A stretch of 64,000 bases of DNA. It comes from Anniella stebbinsi (lineage: Eukaryota > Chordata > Lepidosauria > Squamata > Anniellidae). The notes under the pieces are model-generated. The model saw only the letters and a program-made list of their open reading frames with translations. It did not search any database and was not told the origin of the DNA. Of the stretch, positions 1 through 11,958 are shown one piece after another. Within the stretch, counting starts at the first letter, position 1. Every line of letters begins with the position of its first letter. The stretch lies in contig JARDYH010000001.1 of assembly GCA_029215795.1 (NCBI GenBank), positions 192,889,654-192,953,653 on the forward strand. The letters are read 5' to 3'. A program made the position numbers and the translations under genes.

Positions 1-1600
1 CCCTCCAATCCCCTCACGCTGTTAAAATGAACAATTTCTGCACTTAGCTAATTAATTGCCCTTACCAACAAGCAGATGTTCTCTGAGTTTTGAAGGCCAG
101 GGAGATATGGGTGTTATTACTTCAGGTTGAAGTTGACTTCACGTCCAATTTGGGGTGCAACTTTTGAAGCTCAAGAGAAGAAGAATCTATTAAGCTATCT
201 ATGGAAGAAGTAACCTGTGGTGTGTGTTTTGATGCTTTCCCCCCATTAAACAGCTTTTCCATGCAAATGTCAATTTGTAAGTGTGTTTGAGGTTCTGTGC
301 TTTATCGGAATTCCATTCCAAGGGAAATTAGATGATGTGAAAGCCTTATATAACATCTAGCTAGTCCCACAAATACCATATAATGCTCTACCTTGGTAGA
401 ACTAATAACTTTATAAACACATGGCTGTAGAAAGTTTTAACACTGTCTGGAGCACTACTGATTTCCTTGTTATAAAAGAGGGAGCAAACATAACAACCAA
501 TGAAGAGCCCTGTTGGATGGGTCAGACCAAGGGTCCATCTAGTCCAGCATCCTGCTTCCAACCATGGCAATTGAATACTTCTGGGAAGCCCACAAACAGG
601 GTATGAAGGCACATACCCCGATTGTGTATTTGATATTCAGAAGTACATTGACCCAGAATAGTGAGCTCTCATATTTATATATTTAGCTATCATGCATAGG
701 CATGGAAGCAGAAGTCTATTCATGATCCACATCAGTTTCACAGGTGTTCATTCAGAAATCTGCTGTGTGTTACTTCTGCATTAATCTGCAGATTTTTAAA
801 AAAAATCCACACTTTTTGAAAAATTTAAATACATAGTTTTGAATAGAGTCTTGTGGAACCTTAAACACTAACCAATTTATTTGTCCATAAGTTTTCAGTC
901 TCCACAAAACCTTACGTCAGAATAAATGTGTTAGTCTTTTAAGGTGCCACAAGACTCTTGGTTGTTTTTACTTCAACAGGCTAGTGCTGCTACCCCTTGA
1001 GTATTTTTGAAGATTTTTTTTCTCACAAAATATGCATTTCTAAATTCATTTGATCTCACCGATGCATTTCTAAACACATTTTATAATAAAATATGCATTT
1101 TCATGCGTTTGGATCCTTTTTTTTTTTTTTTTGGAGCTGAGAATTGCATCACAAAATTCAGAAAAGTATGAAACCTGGAGGATAGTTGTGTTCCCTTCTG
1201 CACATCAGTATGGGAGGTGTGAATCAGATTGGTTCACACCTGAAATTGAGAAGACCGCATTCTCCAAGCATTCCTAATTATGCTTAATAGCCTACTTAAA
1301 GCACTTTTCTCCATGAATTTGTCCGATTATCTTTTAGGGCCATCCAATGCAAACAGATTAGAAACTGTGTTCCAATATGGAGTGGGTTGAGCTGCAGTGT
1401 GGTAGCTGTACAGAAAGCTATAACAAGTTGTCATAAATTACAGGTTGTGAATGTTCCCATCGTGGATTCCCCTACTATCAAAAGTCAGGTGGCCATTTAC
1501 AGAGTGGGCGCCTTTTCTGTAGTCCCTCCCTAGTTTACCTCACATCATATTTTCTGTCAGTTGAGCAATAGCCAAAAACTTACACAAATATTTTAGATAA
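1..1600. other. No gene recognised
   Basis: AT-rich sequence without a recognisable coding region. A stretch around 1020-1110 has several ATATGCATTT-type words like those inside the TAGGGATG hAT elements further along, so it may be the eroded interior of one. No terminal repeats were found there. Confidence 0.4.
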
Positions 1601-1619
1601 TTCATTAAAAACACTAGCT

Positions 1620-1745
1620 TTTATGATTTGCTAGTTTCATTTCATATTACTGTTTTATTCTTGTTTTAGGTTGTTTTTGTTGTTGCTTAAATAGACTTCT
1701 GTAAACTGCCTTAGGGATCTCTACCTATAAAGCGGAAAGTATGTG
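1620..1745 (+). repeat. L2-like LINE 3' tail, diverged
   Basis: T-rich sequence leads into CTGTAAACTGCCTTAGGG and then ATAAAGCGG. This resembles the 3' end of sauropsid L2 LINEs, where a GTAAACCGCC box is followed by a GCGGTATA box. It lacks the usual A-rich tail, and only the 3' untranslated part is recognisable. Old copy; assignment by eye. Confidence 0.4.
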
Positions 1746-1864
1746 TGTTTCATGTATGTCCAGAAATATTTACCCATTTCCAGATGAGTTAGAAACTTGA
1801 AATTTGACATAGTGATAGGTCTGGCTGTATAATATACCAGAAAAATCTAAAAACACAGAATTAG

Positions 1865-2560
1865 GGGTTTAAAGTATTTTTAAAGAATTTAATAAAAACC
1901 AAGGGTTATGCCTACAACTCCCAGCATGCCTTTGGCAGCCATTATGAGTGCATGGGCGTGTTGGCACTGCATGTCTTTCACAACCCCAAACTTGGTCTCG
2001 AGCAGTCAACCCAATTCCACATAAAAGGAAACAACCCCCATAAACGGGCTGCATCCATTTGTGGTGTCTCTTCCCACTCTCTGTGTGGTTTTAAAATCAT
2101 AACTAGATACAACAGTGTGACTTTAAGGGGCCAAACATGCTCAAAGGCACCCTATCCTGATATCACTATTTCCTCAGAATCTGGGGGAAGTGCATGTGTG
2201 GCCTTTGTTCTTAGGAGGGTGGAGGGAGGAAATGGAGGCACTCTGTGCATGCCTAAAAACAGGCCTGATGAAGGGGAGAAATACACGGCTGACCCTGGCC
2301 CTTCAGTACAGGCTCCTGATGTAGCACTTGGTGGGTGAGAAGCACAGGCCGATGCCGGGAGAGGGGGGATCACTTGGCACTGGAAATCCATTAATGTAGT
2401 CACTAGGCCAGCCTCCCTGGGAAAAAGAAATCCATAAGCAGGGTGCCACAACTAAGGAGGCCCACTCTCCAGTTGTCTCCTACCACACCTCAGATGGTGT
2501 TCAAGGACTAACACATTATTCCTAGGCTTATGCTTACAACTCCCAGCATGCTGTTGTTGT
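1865..2560. other. Interval between two near-identical words
   Basis: The word ACAACTCCCAGCATGC occurs near 1914 and again near 2536 in the same orientation, each preceded by TTATGC and one variable base. Nothing coding is recognised between. The word is common in sauropsid interspersed repeats, so two remnants of one family are more likely than a duplication caused by the intervening sequence. Confidence 0.3.
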
Positions 2561-2569
2561 TGTTTGACC

Positions 2570-2757
2570 CAGAATAGTTGTTTTAAATGGATTTTGTATT
2601 TATAATCTGTTTTTATTCTTTTTATAGTTTTTTAATTTTGTATATCGGTATTTTAATGTTCAACGTTTTTAATTTTTGTAAACTGCCCAGAAGGCTTCGG
2701 ATATGGGGCGGTATATATTTATTATTATTATTATTATTATTATTGTTATTAAAAATA
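2570..2757 (+). repeat. L2 LINE 3' end with (ATT)n tail
   Basis: A short 5'-truncated L2 copy. T-rich 3' UTR is followed by the diagnostic pair GTAAACTGCCCAGAAGGC and GGGGCGGTATA (2677-2716), then an (ATT)n tail at about 2716-2750. The same signature ends the copies at 23.86 kb (antisense) and 55.32 kb (sense). No coding part remains. Confidence 0.75.
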
Positions 2758-2759
2758 AT

Positions 2760-5220
2760 AAGGGGGCCCGAACAATGCTGGGTATATCAGCTAGTTTTCT
2801 ATAAAAGGCAGGGTACAAATATTGTCTGTAAATAAATAAAATGTAGGCCCTGAATATGTTGAGTATTTTGCTCAGCAATGCATGGTTCAGCAAAAACATC
2901 TATCATGAGTGGAACAGGCAATAAATCAGTTTGTGTTTAAAGTTTGTGTGTTGTTTTGCTGCAAGAAAGGAACAGGTATTGTTGAGGCACTGCTGGATTA
3001 CAGTTTTGGGATTGGACAACAGAATGTCTCAGAATGGGTAGCTGGATTACATTTTAACCAATAAATCGAAAATGATTAGAGATTCCTCTTGAATGGAGAA
3101 AGCCGTCAGCTTGAGGAGGTGACTGAGGGCAGGGGTTGATAGAAAAGGCTGCTAGTGTGAGGTAGAAATGGAAGCATTTTGGGAGACAGTGAGACAAAAG
3201 CTGCAGTTTTGAGACAGAAGAAGAGCGGAGTTGTGACCCGAAGGCTGGAAGGCCTCTTGAGGCATTGAAGTGTCTCTCTTGGGGTCTGATGAGGGGCAGA
3301 AGAGTAACCACTTGTGGGAAGACTTGTGCTGTTTGCAACCATCCATGCTGCTTTTCAGTGTTACAGAAGCTCTGTCAGGCTGAGGGCCAGATTCCATTTA
3401 GGAGAAGCCTTTAGGTGCCACGTTCCATTGGAGGTCAGGGCTCAGAATACCGGCCTGTTTTAGCTTAAAAGCTCTTATTGCCAGTAACTAAATTTTAGGA
3501 AAGGCATTTCAACCTTTTAGAATGGGAAGGAAAACTGCCCAAACACCAGGATGCCACCAAACAATCAGTGGTTGTGGGGAAGGAGATGGGCTCAGGGGAA
3601 AGGGGCGCGATCATCAGGGGACCCAGCAGGCCAGATCTGGCCCCACAGGCCTAAGCTTCTACACCCCTGCTCTACTTGCCTATTTATTAAATAAATTAAA
3701 TATTGCAATGACTTAAAAAAATCTTGCAAAAATGCATACATTGCATACATTGCTCCAGAGGAAGCTGACTCTCAGTAAGCCCTTCCCTTGGAGTGTGGAA
3801 CGTGAAAGATATTATTTTTCCTGGATGGAAAAATTGAAAGGCAGAATCAATAACACAGTCAGTCTGTGCTACACGGTGTCTGATACAAGGTATCACTATG
3901 TTTGTAATATGCAGTGACTACTGGGATACCTTGGGGGAAAACACTGCTATTAGACTTCTTTACCATTTCAGAGATATACAAATGACTGCAAAGTGATGTT
4001 GAAGGCAAAAAAGTGTCACACTTTGACATGAATACGTTAGGAGAGAAAATAAGCAGCTGGCAAATTGTCATGCAGCATTTACTATTATTATTATTACTAT
4101 TAACAACAACGACAACGGCAACAACAACAACAACAATAAATAAATATTGATTGAAAAATAGGGGTACCCTGTAGATTTAAAGAAACACATATTTGTAGAG
4201 CGAAGATGAATTGAGAGCTGCCACTGGCAGATGGGAAACGCTACAGGTTGTGATCAAAATATTACAGAGCAAATGGTGTGACCAGAGGAAGGCAATTAAA
4301 GTAACAGTTGTAGCCATGCTGGTGAAGAAGGAGTGAAGTGGAAGAAGGCGGGAAAGAGAATGGAAATTATTATAAGGTCCTGAAATATTGCAAAGGTTTT
4401 GGAAGACATAAATACCAATCTCTGTTGTTAACACAGCTGTAATTGCTTTAAAATCTTCTGCAAACTTTTGAACTAGCTTTGTGCAAATAAATAAGTGAGA
4501 CTGAATGGATGTGCGACTTCACATGCTTAGTCTGAGGTCAAAGCAAGTGTTGGAATGGATAGATTTGCAATTTAGGAGCAATATTGCAAAGCAAGCATAG
4601 ACACTTTCAAATGAAGTATTTTTACATTCTCTTTCTCTGCTCAGGTTGACACAGAAAAGTCTTAGCATAAGAGAGAGAACAGCTGCAGCAATAAAGAATT
4701 GTTATTAGCTAAATTAAAGAATGATTCCCCCCCCAAATGCACCAGCTATTTTGGTTTAGCTGTATTGCCTTGTGGTAGGAAGCAACCCTGTTGTGTCTTC
4801 TGAAGAAACTGATCCATCTTCTGCAGGAATTCTAGGAAGAGGTGGTGGGTTATGGAACTACAGTCTTTTTGTTCAATAAAAAGTGAACCGATATGCAGGC
4901 GATGGAATGCACATGACATATCCGCGCAAGATACGTAGGCTGAAACCTGGTAGTGTAAAGGATGAGATTTAACAAATCTATGATGTTTATTAATGTAACT
5001 TGATTGGCTGTTGAATACAGGTGCTGCTAGTTCATCCATGTTTTCCTCACTGAGGTTTGCGCTGTTCCTGATTGGTTCTGCCTCCACTTATAAATGGTGT
5101 GTGTGTGACTAAAGCTGGTGTTTTATATTAGCATTGGATCTAAACATTTGCTTGGGCCTGCGGGAGCAGCAGATGCCCCTGCGTCTGGCCCTCATGGATC
5201 CAAGTGGACTGCCCAGCGTG
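2760..5220. other. No gene recognised
   Basis: Apart from the low-complexity tract near 4.1 kb I see no element ends and no convincing coding region. The 113-codon antisense open frame at 4746-5087 resembles no family I know and has no supporting signal. Confidence 0.4.
4081..4145. repeat. Compound (ATT)n/(AAC)n low-complexity tract
   Basis: ATT/ACT trinucleotides turn into an imperfect AAC array and end in AATAAATAAAT. The structure suggests an expanded LINE or SINE tail, but no element body could be identified beside it. Confidence 0.6.
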
Positions 5221-5224
5221 GACC

Positions 5225-5412
5225 CAAGTGGACCGTCCATGCCTGACTGCTCTGGAGTGGAAGGGGAAAATACACACTTTCCCCAGCCTTGGGGAAATCA
5301 CATTTCTTTACCACCCCTCGCATCTTAAAACCTTGCAATAAGAGGGCCTTCAGTGCCCCAGTTGGCACGGGGTGGGGGAAGACAAAATGCACTGGGGGCC
5401 ACCAGAAAGTAG
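5225..5412. repeat. Repeat fragment shared with 20.8-21.4 kb
   Basis: The stretch with TTAAAACCTTGCAATAAGAG and GGGCCTTCAGTGCCCCAG matches about 20847-20935 closely. The upstream TTTCCCCAGCCTTGGGGAAA also recurs near 21305-21325. The same vocabulary appears inside the hAT element at 27811-28229, so this is probably the interior of a related DNA transposon whose ends are lost. Confidence 0.5.
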
Positions 5413-6065
5413 ACAATCCTCCTGGCCATGCTAAAGGCTCGCATACCCCAGCTCAGCAAACTCATGGGGCGGACCCCTGCGAGTTCTCTAAAGCCTATTG
5501 ATACCGAAACATTTCGCATTTTAAAATCACATATAAAATTATTTTTTTAAATGGAATGCTCTACTGGTGGTCATTTGTTTGTTTTGGAGTGATTTTTTTT
5601 GAAAAACCCTCCCCTTTCTGGCTTGTATAGCTAGCATTCTTGCACTCTTTGGTGACACTTTTGTGAGTCTTGATAAAAGCATTGCCCAACTGTGAATTTT
5701 TATTGGGGGGGGGGCGTCCTCATGGACCGACATGCCTATCTTTGTGTTCTATACCTATAGTAGGCATGGCGACCTGTGGGCAGAATGAGGTACATGGTGG
5801 TTTGTCATGCAGCCTGCAGAGCCCCTATGAGTTCCAAGCTAAGGAGATTCCCCTGCCGTTACCTCCAATCACAGATGTGATGAAGGATCTGGCATTGCAC
5901 AATGCTCGGCATCCTAACTGGGATGCCAAATTACGTGAAGCCCCTTGTCCAAGCACCTGCTGAGTCAGTTTATTTTTATACATGTGAAAAACTGCAGGAC
6001 ATTTGAAACTTTCCACCTCATATATAGACCATATTTATTTCTTAAACCACAAGATAAAGAAGACT

Positions 6066-6090
6066 CTCTCTCTCTCTCTCTCTCTCTCTA
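6066..6090. repeat. (CT)n microsatellite
   Basis: About twelve uninterrupted CT dinucleotides with no recognisable element around them. Confidence 0.9.
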
Positions 6091-6794
6091 GGAATTGCTT
6101 AAGAAGAATGAAAAGTTCCATTGTACTTGTCGCTCTTTATATGATTTTTTATCTCCATCTCTAACAATATATTTTGAACAATAGTGCAGAGACAATAGTA
6201 TTAGGAAAGTAGCATATTTTAAGGATTGAAAATAATTCTCAAGCTTACAGAAACATTCGCAACGTGACACGCTATGCTGGGACATTACTCTAATAGAATA
6301 TTCCTGATGTTTCCATGTGTCGAGCAAAATGAAAGAAGGGTGCAGTTAGGAGATCATTTTGACTAGGAGGACTATTTCATACATATGCAGTGATGTAAAT
6401 AATTGAAGTATTAATTAGTAACTCTTCTCTCCCTCCCCCCACAACACACACTCCTCCCCCCCACCCCCACAACAGAACCCTGATTCACCACGATGGTTTC
6501 TATCTGTGCCTAATTCCAAATAAATGGCAGACCTTGCTGAGTCCAGTTGGATTACTCTTATACTGAAATAAATGTACATAAAATGACTGACCTATCCCTG
6601 TACCCACTGCTGCTGCTATGGTAACAGGTATGGGGAGGAGAGAAGGGAGCTGCCGCAGCCAATTCAGTGCCAAAATGAGAAGGAAATGTTTCCAGAAAAC
6701 AACTGGGATCAGGAAAACACTAGCTTTCTGGTGGGTTGGTCTGCGTGCTCACCAAGGTCGGGCAAGTAGCAGGAGCCCTCCAGGTGGCATCCAA

Positions 6795-7082
6795 GCTGGA
6801 TTGTTCATCCGTTCCTGTGCTTTGCTTTCTGGACCTTGCCCTGTGATTGACCTTCTGTGCTACTGATCCTTAGACTCCCTTTTGACTTTGCTTCTGGACT
6901 GTGTATGGTAACTTACTGCTTAACTGTTCTTTGACCTGGATTACTCCTCCCTTTGCCTGATCCCATACTGGACTGGAAATCTGGTGCATGATCATTTGCC
7001 TGCTTCATTGTCTTACCTTTTGGGTTGCCCATAATTTGCTGTAATGCTGAGTCTGATTCAGCCATAGCAGGACAACATGTAA
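6795..7082 (+). repeat. Unclassified interspersed repeat, LTR-like, copy 1
   Basis: About 280 bp rich in the words TTGACT, CTGGACT and TGACCTG. It aligns along its length with 37985-38272, and both copies end in a shared block (CTGATYCANCCATAGCAGGAC). Such TTGGACT-rich sequence is seen in some reptile LTR retrotransposon ends, but no primer-binding site or coding region was identified, so the class is left open. No inverted termini were seen. Confidence 0.4.
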
Positions 7083-7287
7083 AAATAATAGTGTAGCCTT
7101 CTCTATGGAAAGGCCCTATGACCACACAGCACTATCAGTTCAGATGAGTTGTATTGATCCTTGCCTGATGCACACTTAATGCTGGAAGGGATTAGGATGA
7201 GTTGGAGCTTGGGCAGGGAACAGAGCTTGTTTTTCTTGTCCAAAACACTGCTATTGCCAAATGGCATGTGATGTTCATTGCAACTAC

Positions 7288-7397
7288 GAGCCTATCTACA
7301 CTACTGCTTTAAAACGTTTTATAACAGTTTCAAACTGGTTATTAACCCGGTTTAAAACTGTTATAAACCGTTTTAAAGCAGTAGTGTAGATAGGCTC
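7288..7397. mobile_element. Perfectly palindromic MITE (110 bp)
   Basis: Starts GAGCCTATCTACACTACTGC and ends with its exact complement. The interior (TTTAAAACGTTTTATAACAG and its mirror) pairs almost to the centre near 7343. It belongs to the family ending in RGATCTACAC seen at 8590, 19339, 28389 and 37391. No clear target duplication flanks it (left GCAACTAC, right TCCATGAA). It carries no coding capacity and would have been mobilised in trans. Confidence 0.8.
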
Positions 7398-7867
7398 TCC
7401 ATGAATGTAACCAATGTGCACTAAAAAAAAAACAAAAGTTCATGGGGTAAATAGCTCCCTTGAGACCCAAAACACAGCATCAAGATTATAGTGAGAAGAG
7501 GACAGAGAGTTTAATGCTCCCCCCTTGCCATGTTCCCAACAAGAATCATGCCATGAAGCTGCTCTTTGCGTCAGAAGGAAGCCAATGGAGGCTTCCTTTG
7601 GCTTCCCTAGTGTGTGTGGGGGGGAGGGTATTTATTGTTACCATGGCAGTGGGAAAGAGTCACCTCTCCCTCCGCTCCCACTGAAGTCCTGATAAAGCTC
7701 AGATCCTCCAGCAGATGCTATTTACATTTTGGAAAATATGTACGTTCATATGATGTCCAGTGTGGCATTGTCAATATGTCCTGGTAAATGGACATGAGAA
7801 CATACTACAGCTCATAGCTGTAGTAACATCCCAGATTGTTAATAAGTCATCTTACAAATGATTTACT

Positions 7868-7890
7868 GGGGTGGTGGGGGGGGGGGGAAA
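7868..7890. repeat. Poly-G run
   Basis: A G-rich tract with at least twelve consecutive G. Simple low-complexity sequence. Confidence 0.8.
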
Positions 7891-8589
7891 GCCAGATTTC
7901 TTTTACTAGCTGCTCCCCATCTGCAACTTCGAGAGCTAGGACTCTGAAGTCAGTATTTGGTCATTGTGTAAATTATTTCATGATTCTCCCTTAGCTGCGA
8001 CCCACATTTACAAGGAATCAAACTGTGGCACCTCGCACCAGAACTGATGAATTCCCTCGTGCTATCTAATGTGGTCCAACATTAGCATGTGCCAAAGGAC
8101 CTTGCTGATTCAGGATCCAAGTCTGTGAGAGCTGCTCTATTTGCTGAATAATGCATCAAATTAAATAATAGCTATGGCAGATTGATCCACTTTAGGTTGA
8201 TTGTAGAGAGATGCCAATTGGTTTTTCTTAAATCTGAATAATGCAAGTTTAGCAACATGAGTGATGTCCTTGGATCAAATTATTTAATAACAAGATAGAC
8301 AGTGCTGGGAGTTTACATTTTAATCACACACCTAAGCTTTTAAAACAATCGGCATGTTTGTTCAAAATTGAAGGAGAAAATAAAAAGTTGACTTGCATTC
8401 TTTAGTGTTTATATTGGTGCTGCGCTGAAAATTTCTTCCACATATTTTTGATATTTCTCCTTCTATTTGATAGAAAAGAAATTTCTTTTGAAAAGAAATT
8501 CAAAGGAGAAGAAATTTCGGGAATTTTCTTAGAGGTTTGGTTCAGGGTTCTTGTGCTTGCCTTACTGATGAGATGGCTGAGGAGACTCT

Positions 8590-8731
8590 GGACCGATCTA
8601 CACCAAGCAAGATACAGCACTTTGAAAACGTTCTGAAAACTGTATAGGAGGTGTGCCCTGGGCCCCAACAGTTGTCACTACTGTTATAAACCGTTTTAAA
8701 CCATTTTAAAGCAGTAGTGAAGATCCTGCCT
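8590..8731. mobile_element. MITE of the GATCTACAC-terminus family
   Basis: Left end CCGATCTACACCAAGC; right end GCAGTAGTGAAGATCCTGCC. The interior GGGCCCCAACAGTTGTCACT is shared with the copies at 19.3 and 28.4 kb. The right arm (TTATAAACCGTTTTAAA) also matches the perfect palindrome at 7.29 kb. The left arm is more diverged than the right. Confidence 0.65.
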
Positions 8732-9711
8732 GCGTGAATGTCCTGTTTTTCATTGTACAGTGACCTCTCTGGCAGCCTGTAGCCTCCTTGGTTTCCTGCA
8801 CTTCCGTTCAGGGGAAGACATCATGAATTTATTCCTCCCATAGAGCCTTTTCAGATCAGGAGTGCCGGCAGCCTGGGAGACTGTAGAGCAATGGTGAGAT
8901 GTGTAATGGAAAGAAAAATATAGTCAGTACCCTCAGTCACCTCACAGTGATTAAGTAAGGTCAAAAACACCGCCAACACACATTCAAAATAAATTATGAA
9001 CTGCCCTGAGAATGGGGCAAAAAATGGAAGCCTCTGCCATGGGGAAAGAAAATTTTCAGGAAATTGGAGGACAGAATTTGGCCAAGCGTTGGCTCCACCC
9101 TTTCCCTGGAGCTGGATGCAACATCGCCTCCCTACCTCACACCTGATATGGAGATTTCAGGGAAGGAGGGGTGTTACCAGCAACTGCATTAAAGACAAGA
9201 TATATCCTCAAGCACCCCTCAGAAATGTAACATTGGGAAGATCACGGGGAAGGTGCTGGACTCTGAAGGATGAGCTAAGCCAAACTTTCTCAGAATACAC
9301 ATTTCTCAGAAAAGTCCTGAGATCTTTCTTTTCTTACTCTCTAGAAGTAAAAGGACACTTTGCAGATTCCCCCCCCCCCCCACCAAATCTTCAACATTAT
9401 TTTGTTGTTGTAGCTGCATTTCCTTCCCCACCCTCTGCCATGCCCTGGAATGATGCTAGGTATATGAAATTGTGGAGAATGCAAAATGGGGGCCAGGCTG
9501 CCAACTCAATTGATGCTGTTGCCACCTGCAGTGGCAGTGCGGGGGGGGGAGACCATAGGGGGAAAAAAGCTGTTCTACAGCCCTTGCCAATGGTGACACC
9601 TACCTGTGAAAAATTCTTGGAATTCTCACCCTGGAAAAATTTGGTGAAATTGTCCCCCCAATTCCTCTGTCCAAAATAGGATGGAGAATTTCGAGAGGCC
9701 ACTTGCACTCA

Positions 9712-9985
9712 GGCCGTTTCTACATCAGACAGGTGTAGAGGCAGGGAGGGAGGGGCGGCGATCCCGGAAGTACCTGCTTCCGAGATTGCCGCTCTGATAC
9801 AAACAAAAGTGTGATGGCCCAGCTTCCAGCCCATGTTGTCATTTCTGCTGCCGCGCTTCCTCATCTGTTATCCCAGGGAATACCCGTCCCGTCCTCTCCG
9901 CCCACGGGAGTCCCTGTGCGTCATGTGAATGCACAGGGACCAGCCGGGGGTGATTCCAGGCAAAAAGCCTGGTGTAGAAACGGCC
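9712..9985. mobile_element. GC-rich TIR element (274 bp)
   Basis: Terminal inverted repeats GGCCGTTTCTACATCAGAC on the left and, read inward from the right, GGCCGTTTCTACACCAGG. The interior is GC-rich (GGAGGGGCGGCGATCCCG) and CpG-bearing, unlike its AT-rich surroundings, and has no gene. Flanks CACTCA and ACAGTT give no convincing duplication, so the superfamily is not assigned. Confidence 0.65.
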
Positions 9986-10212
9986 ACAGTTCTAGTTTTT
10001 ATTGCCTTTAGCAGGAAAAAAACAAAACAAAACAAAATCATTTCTTGCCGTGTTGATATCAGATTGCCTTTTTCTTCTGCCGAACCTTAGGCCTTTCTTA
10101 TATTCTCTGTGTTTATACTGGGGAAACGTCTGTTCTGGAAAAAAAGGCATATGGCTAGGCTTTATAACCAATTGTAGTGAGGCAGTTAACCCCATACAGA
10201 AAGAGGACACTT

Positions 10213-10395
10213 AGGCTGCAATCCTATATTTATTTACTTCGGAGTGAATCCCATTGAATTCAGTAGGACTTACTTCTGAGTAGACATTTATAAGCTTGTG
10301 CTATTTGGCTACCAATACCCACTTACCTGGGAGTAAGTTCCATTGAACTCAATGGGACTGACTTGTGAGGAGATATGTTTAGGGCTTTATTTTTA
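10213..10395 (+). repeat. Squamate-type short interspersed repeat, two units
   Basis: Begins GGCTGCAATCCTATATT and contains the palindrome-like core GTGAATCCCATTGAATTC followed by GGACTTACTTCTGAGTAGAC. A second, less complete unit at about 10318-10375 has GGGAGTAAGTTCCATTGAAC. The core recurs at 11.1, 13.7, 16.9, 23.8, 37.0 and 57.2 kb in either orientation. Very common in lizard DNA; the formal family name is not asserted. Confidence 0.7.
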
Positions 10396-10575
10396 AGCTG
10401 GTTCACACAGTACATTTTTAAAGATATAAGCATAACATTGTGAAGTATGAATATTAATAACAGGTATATCATTTAGGTACATGTGTTAAGAGCAGATATT
10501 GGCTATGGCCAAGTGTTCACATAATAGCAAATTTACTCCTGTGTGATGTGTGAAAAGGCTTAATTACTCACCTAG

Positions 10576-10928
10576 GCCTCCTCCACACGGGGCGTTTAAT
10601 GAGCCTTGAAGGCTCATTATAAATTTTACCTACACACGAGCGGAGCGCAAAACGGGCGTACAGGCGCGTTATCTCCCTGATAATGCGCATTTTCGAACGC
10701 GCGTTAAATAGCGACTTTTATTTTGCTCCGGCCGTTAAAGCGCATTTTCGCTGTGTGAACAAGCGATTATGCGCATTAACTACCTGGAAAGCGCTTTTTG
10801 GGCATCTTTTAATGCGCTTCGCCGCTTCTCGCCGCCTCCCGTGCAGAGGGATTGTGAGTAAATGCGCCTCCGCGATAATGCGCATAATCGCGGAACCAGG
10901 CGCAAAGGCGCATTCTTGTGGAGGGGGC
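10576..10928. mobile_element. CpG-dense TIR MITE with 5-bp flanking repeat
   Basis: Left end GCCTCCTCCACACGGGG; right end read inward GCCCCCTCCACAAGAATG. The copy is flanked by CCTAG at 10571-10575 and 10929-10933, consistent with a target duplication. The interior is strikingly CpG-rich, with recurrent TAATGCGCAT, CGCGCGTTAA and AATGCGC words in an otherwise AT-rich region. No coding region. Retained CpGs suggest a fairly young insertion. Confidence 0.75.
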
Positions 10929-11111
10929 CCTAGCCAATACTGGATATTGATGAAGGAGATATAGAGACTCAAAAGGGTTCCTGGAGATATATACTTCAAG
11001 ATTGCAGAATATGAACTCTAATACCCAAGGTATGGGGGGTGTTATTTTTTGGGTTGTCCCCATTAAGTAAATCTGCACATTGTAGCTTAATGGCATTATT
11101 TACCGTTATTT

Positions 11112-11186
11112 ACTATCAAGTCTACTCAGAAATAAATTCAGTGGTGCTTACTCCCAGGCAAGTGCTTATAGAATTGCAGCCTAAGT
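11112..11186 (-). repeat. Squamate-type short interspersed repeat (antisense)
   Basis: Contains GTCTACTCAGAAATAAATTC, TTACTCCCAGGCAAGTGC and ends in AATTGCAGCC, the complement of the units at 10.2 and 13.7 kb. Confidence 0.65.
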
Positions 11187-11924
11187 ATAATTTGCTCTAT
11201 TTCTGCCGTTCAGGCATGTGTGCCATTGCTTATGTAGTGAAAAAGCCACCAATCACATAGAGGATGAAAATATCAGCAAGCTTAGATGAACCCCAAGCCA
11301 TGCAGAACTACAAAGGGGGGGGCTAAGGGGAGGGAACTTCAAAAACAGCCCAATGAGCATTGAACGTGTGTGTAGCTATGGAGTGTTGTTGATGGACTGT
11401 TTGGAGCCAGAGGGATAGAATGGAACGTTGTAGAGGGTATGGCTGGCTGGGATACTAGTCATTGTTTCAGTTGTAGGCCCCTCTTGTTTTTAATAGTTTT
11501 ATGTCATGTGTGTGTGGTGTGTTGGCAATGGGGCAATAAGGGCTGGGGGCACTGGGATGGACTGTGTGGAACTGCCTCTGCAATGTTTTTATTCATCTGG
11601 AACCCAGGTTTTCTTTTAAAAAAATGAAAATGTAATGGTAAAATAATCTCTTAGGGCCGTACCACATCAGAAAACTCTTGTGCAAAAAGCAAGCACATCA
11701 GAAAGAAAGGTGCTAGCTTAAGCTTCTCTCTGACAAGAGAAAGAATCAAACAACTGGTAGCTTTCTTTTGGCAAGATATTTTTAATATGGGTGTGGGGGA
11801 GCAGTTTTCAAAAACATGTATTCTAGAGATGACTCGGTTCCGAATGTAAAGCCAGGAATACTTATCCCTGATTTGACATTGCTGTGAAGATTGTATTAAT
11901 TTTTAAATTGTGTTTAGGAATGCC

Positions 11925-11928
<4 letters not shown>

Positions 11929-11957
<29 letters not shown>
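11929..11957. repeat. (CA)n microsatellite
   Basis: About fourteen uninterrupted CA dinucleotides. Confidence 0.9.

Positions 11958-11958
<1 letters not shown>

Noticed and set aside
8996..9679. 227-codon plus-strand open frame
   Set aside because: No domain or family resemblance; it runs through a poly-C tract and has a mutually open antisense frame at 9397-9708. Most likely chance openness.
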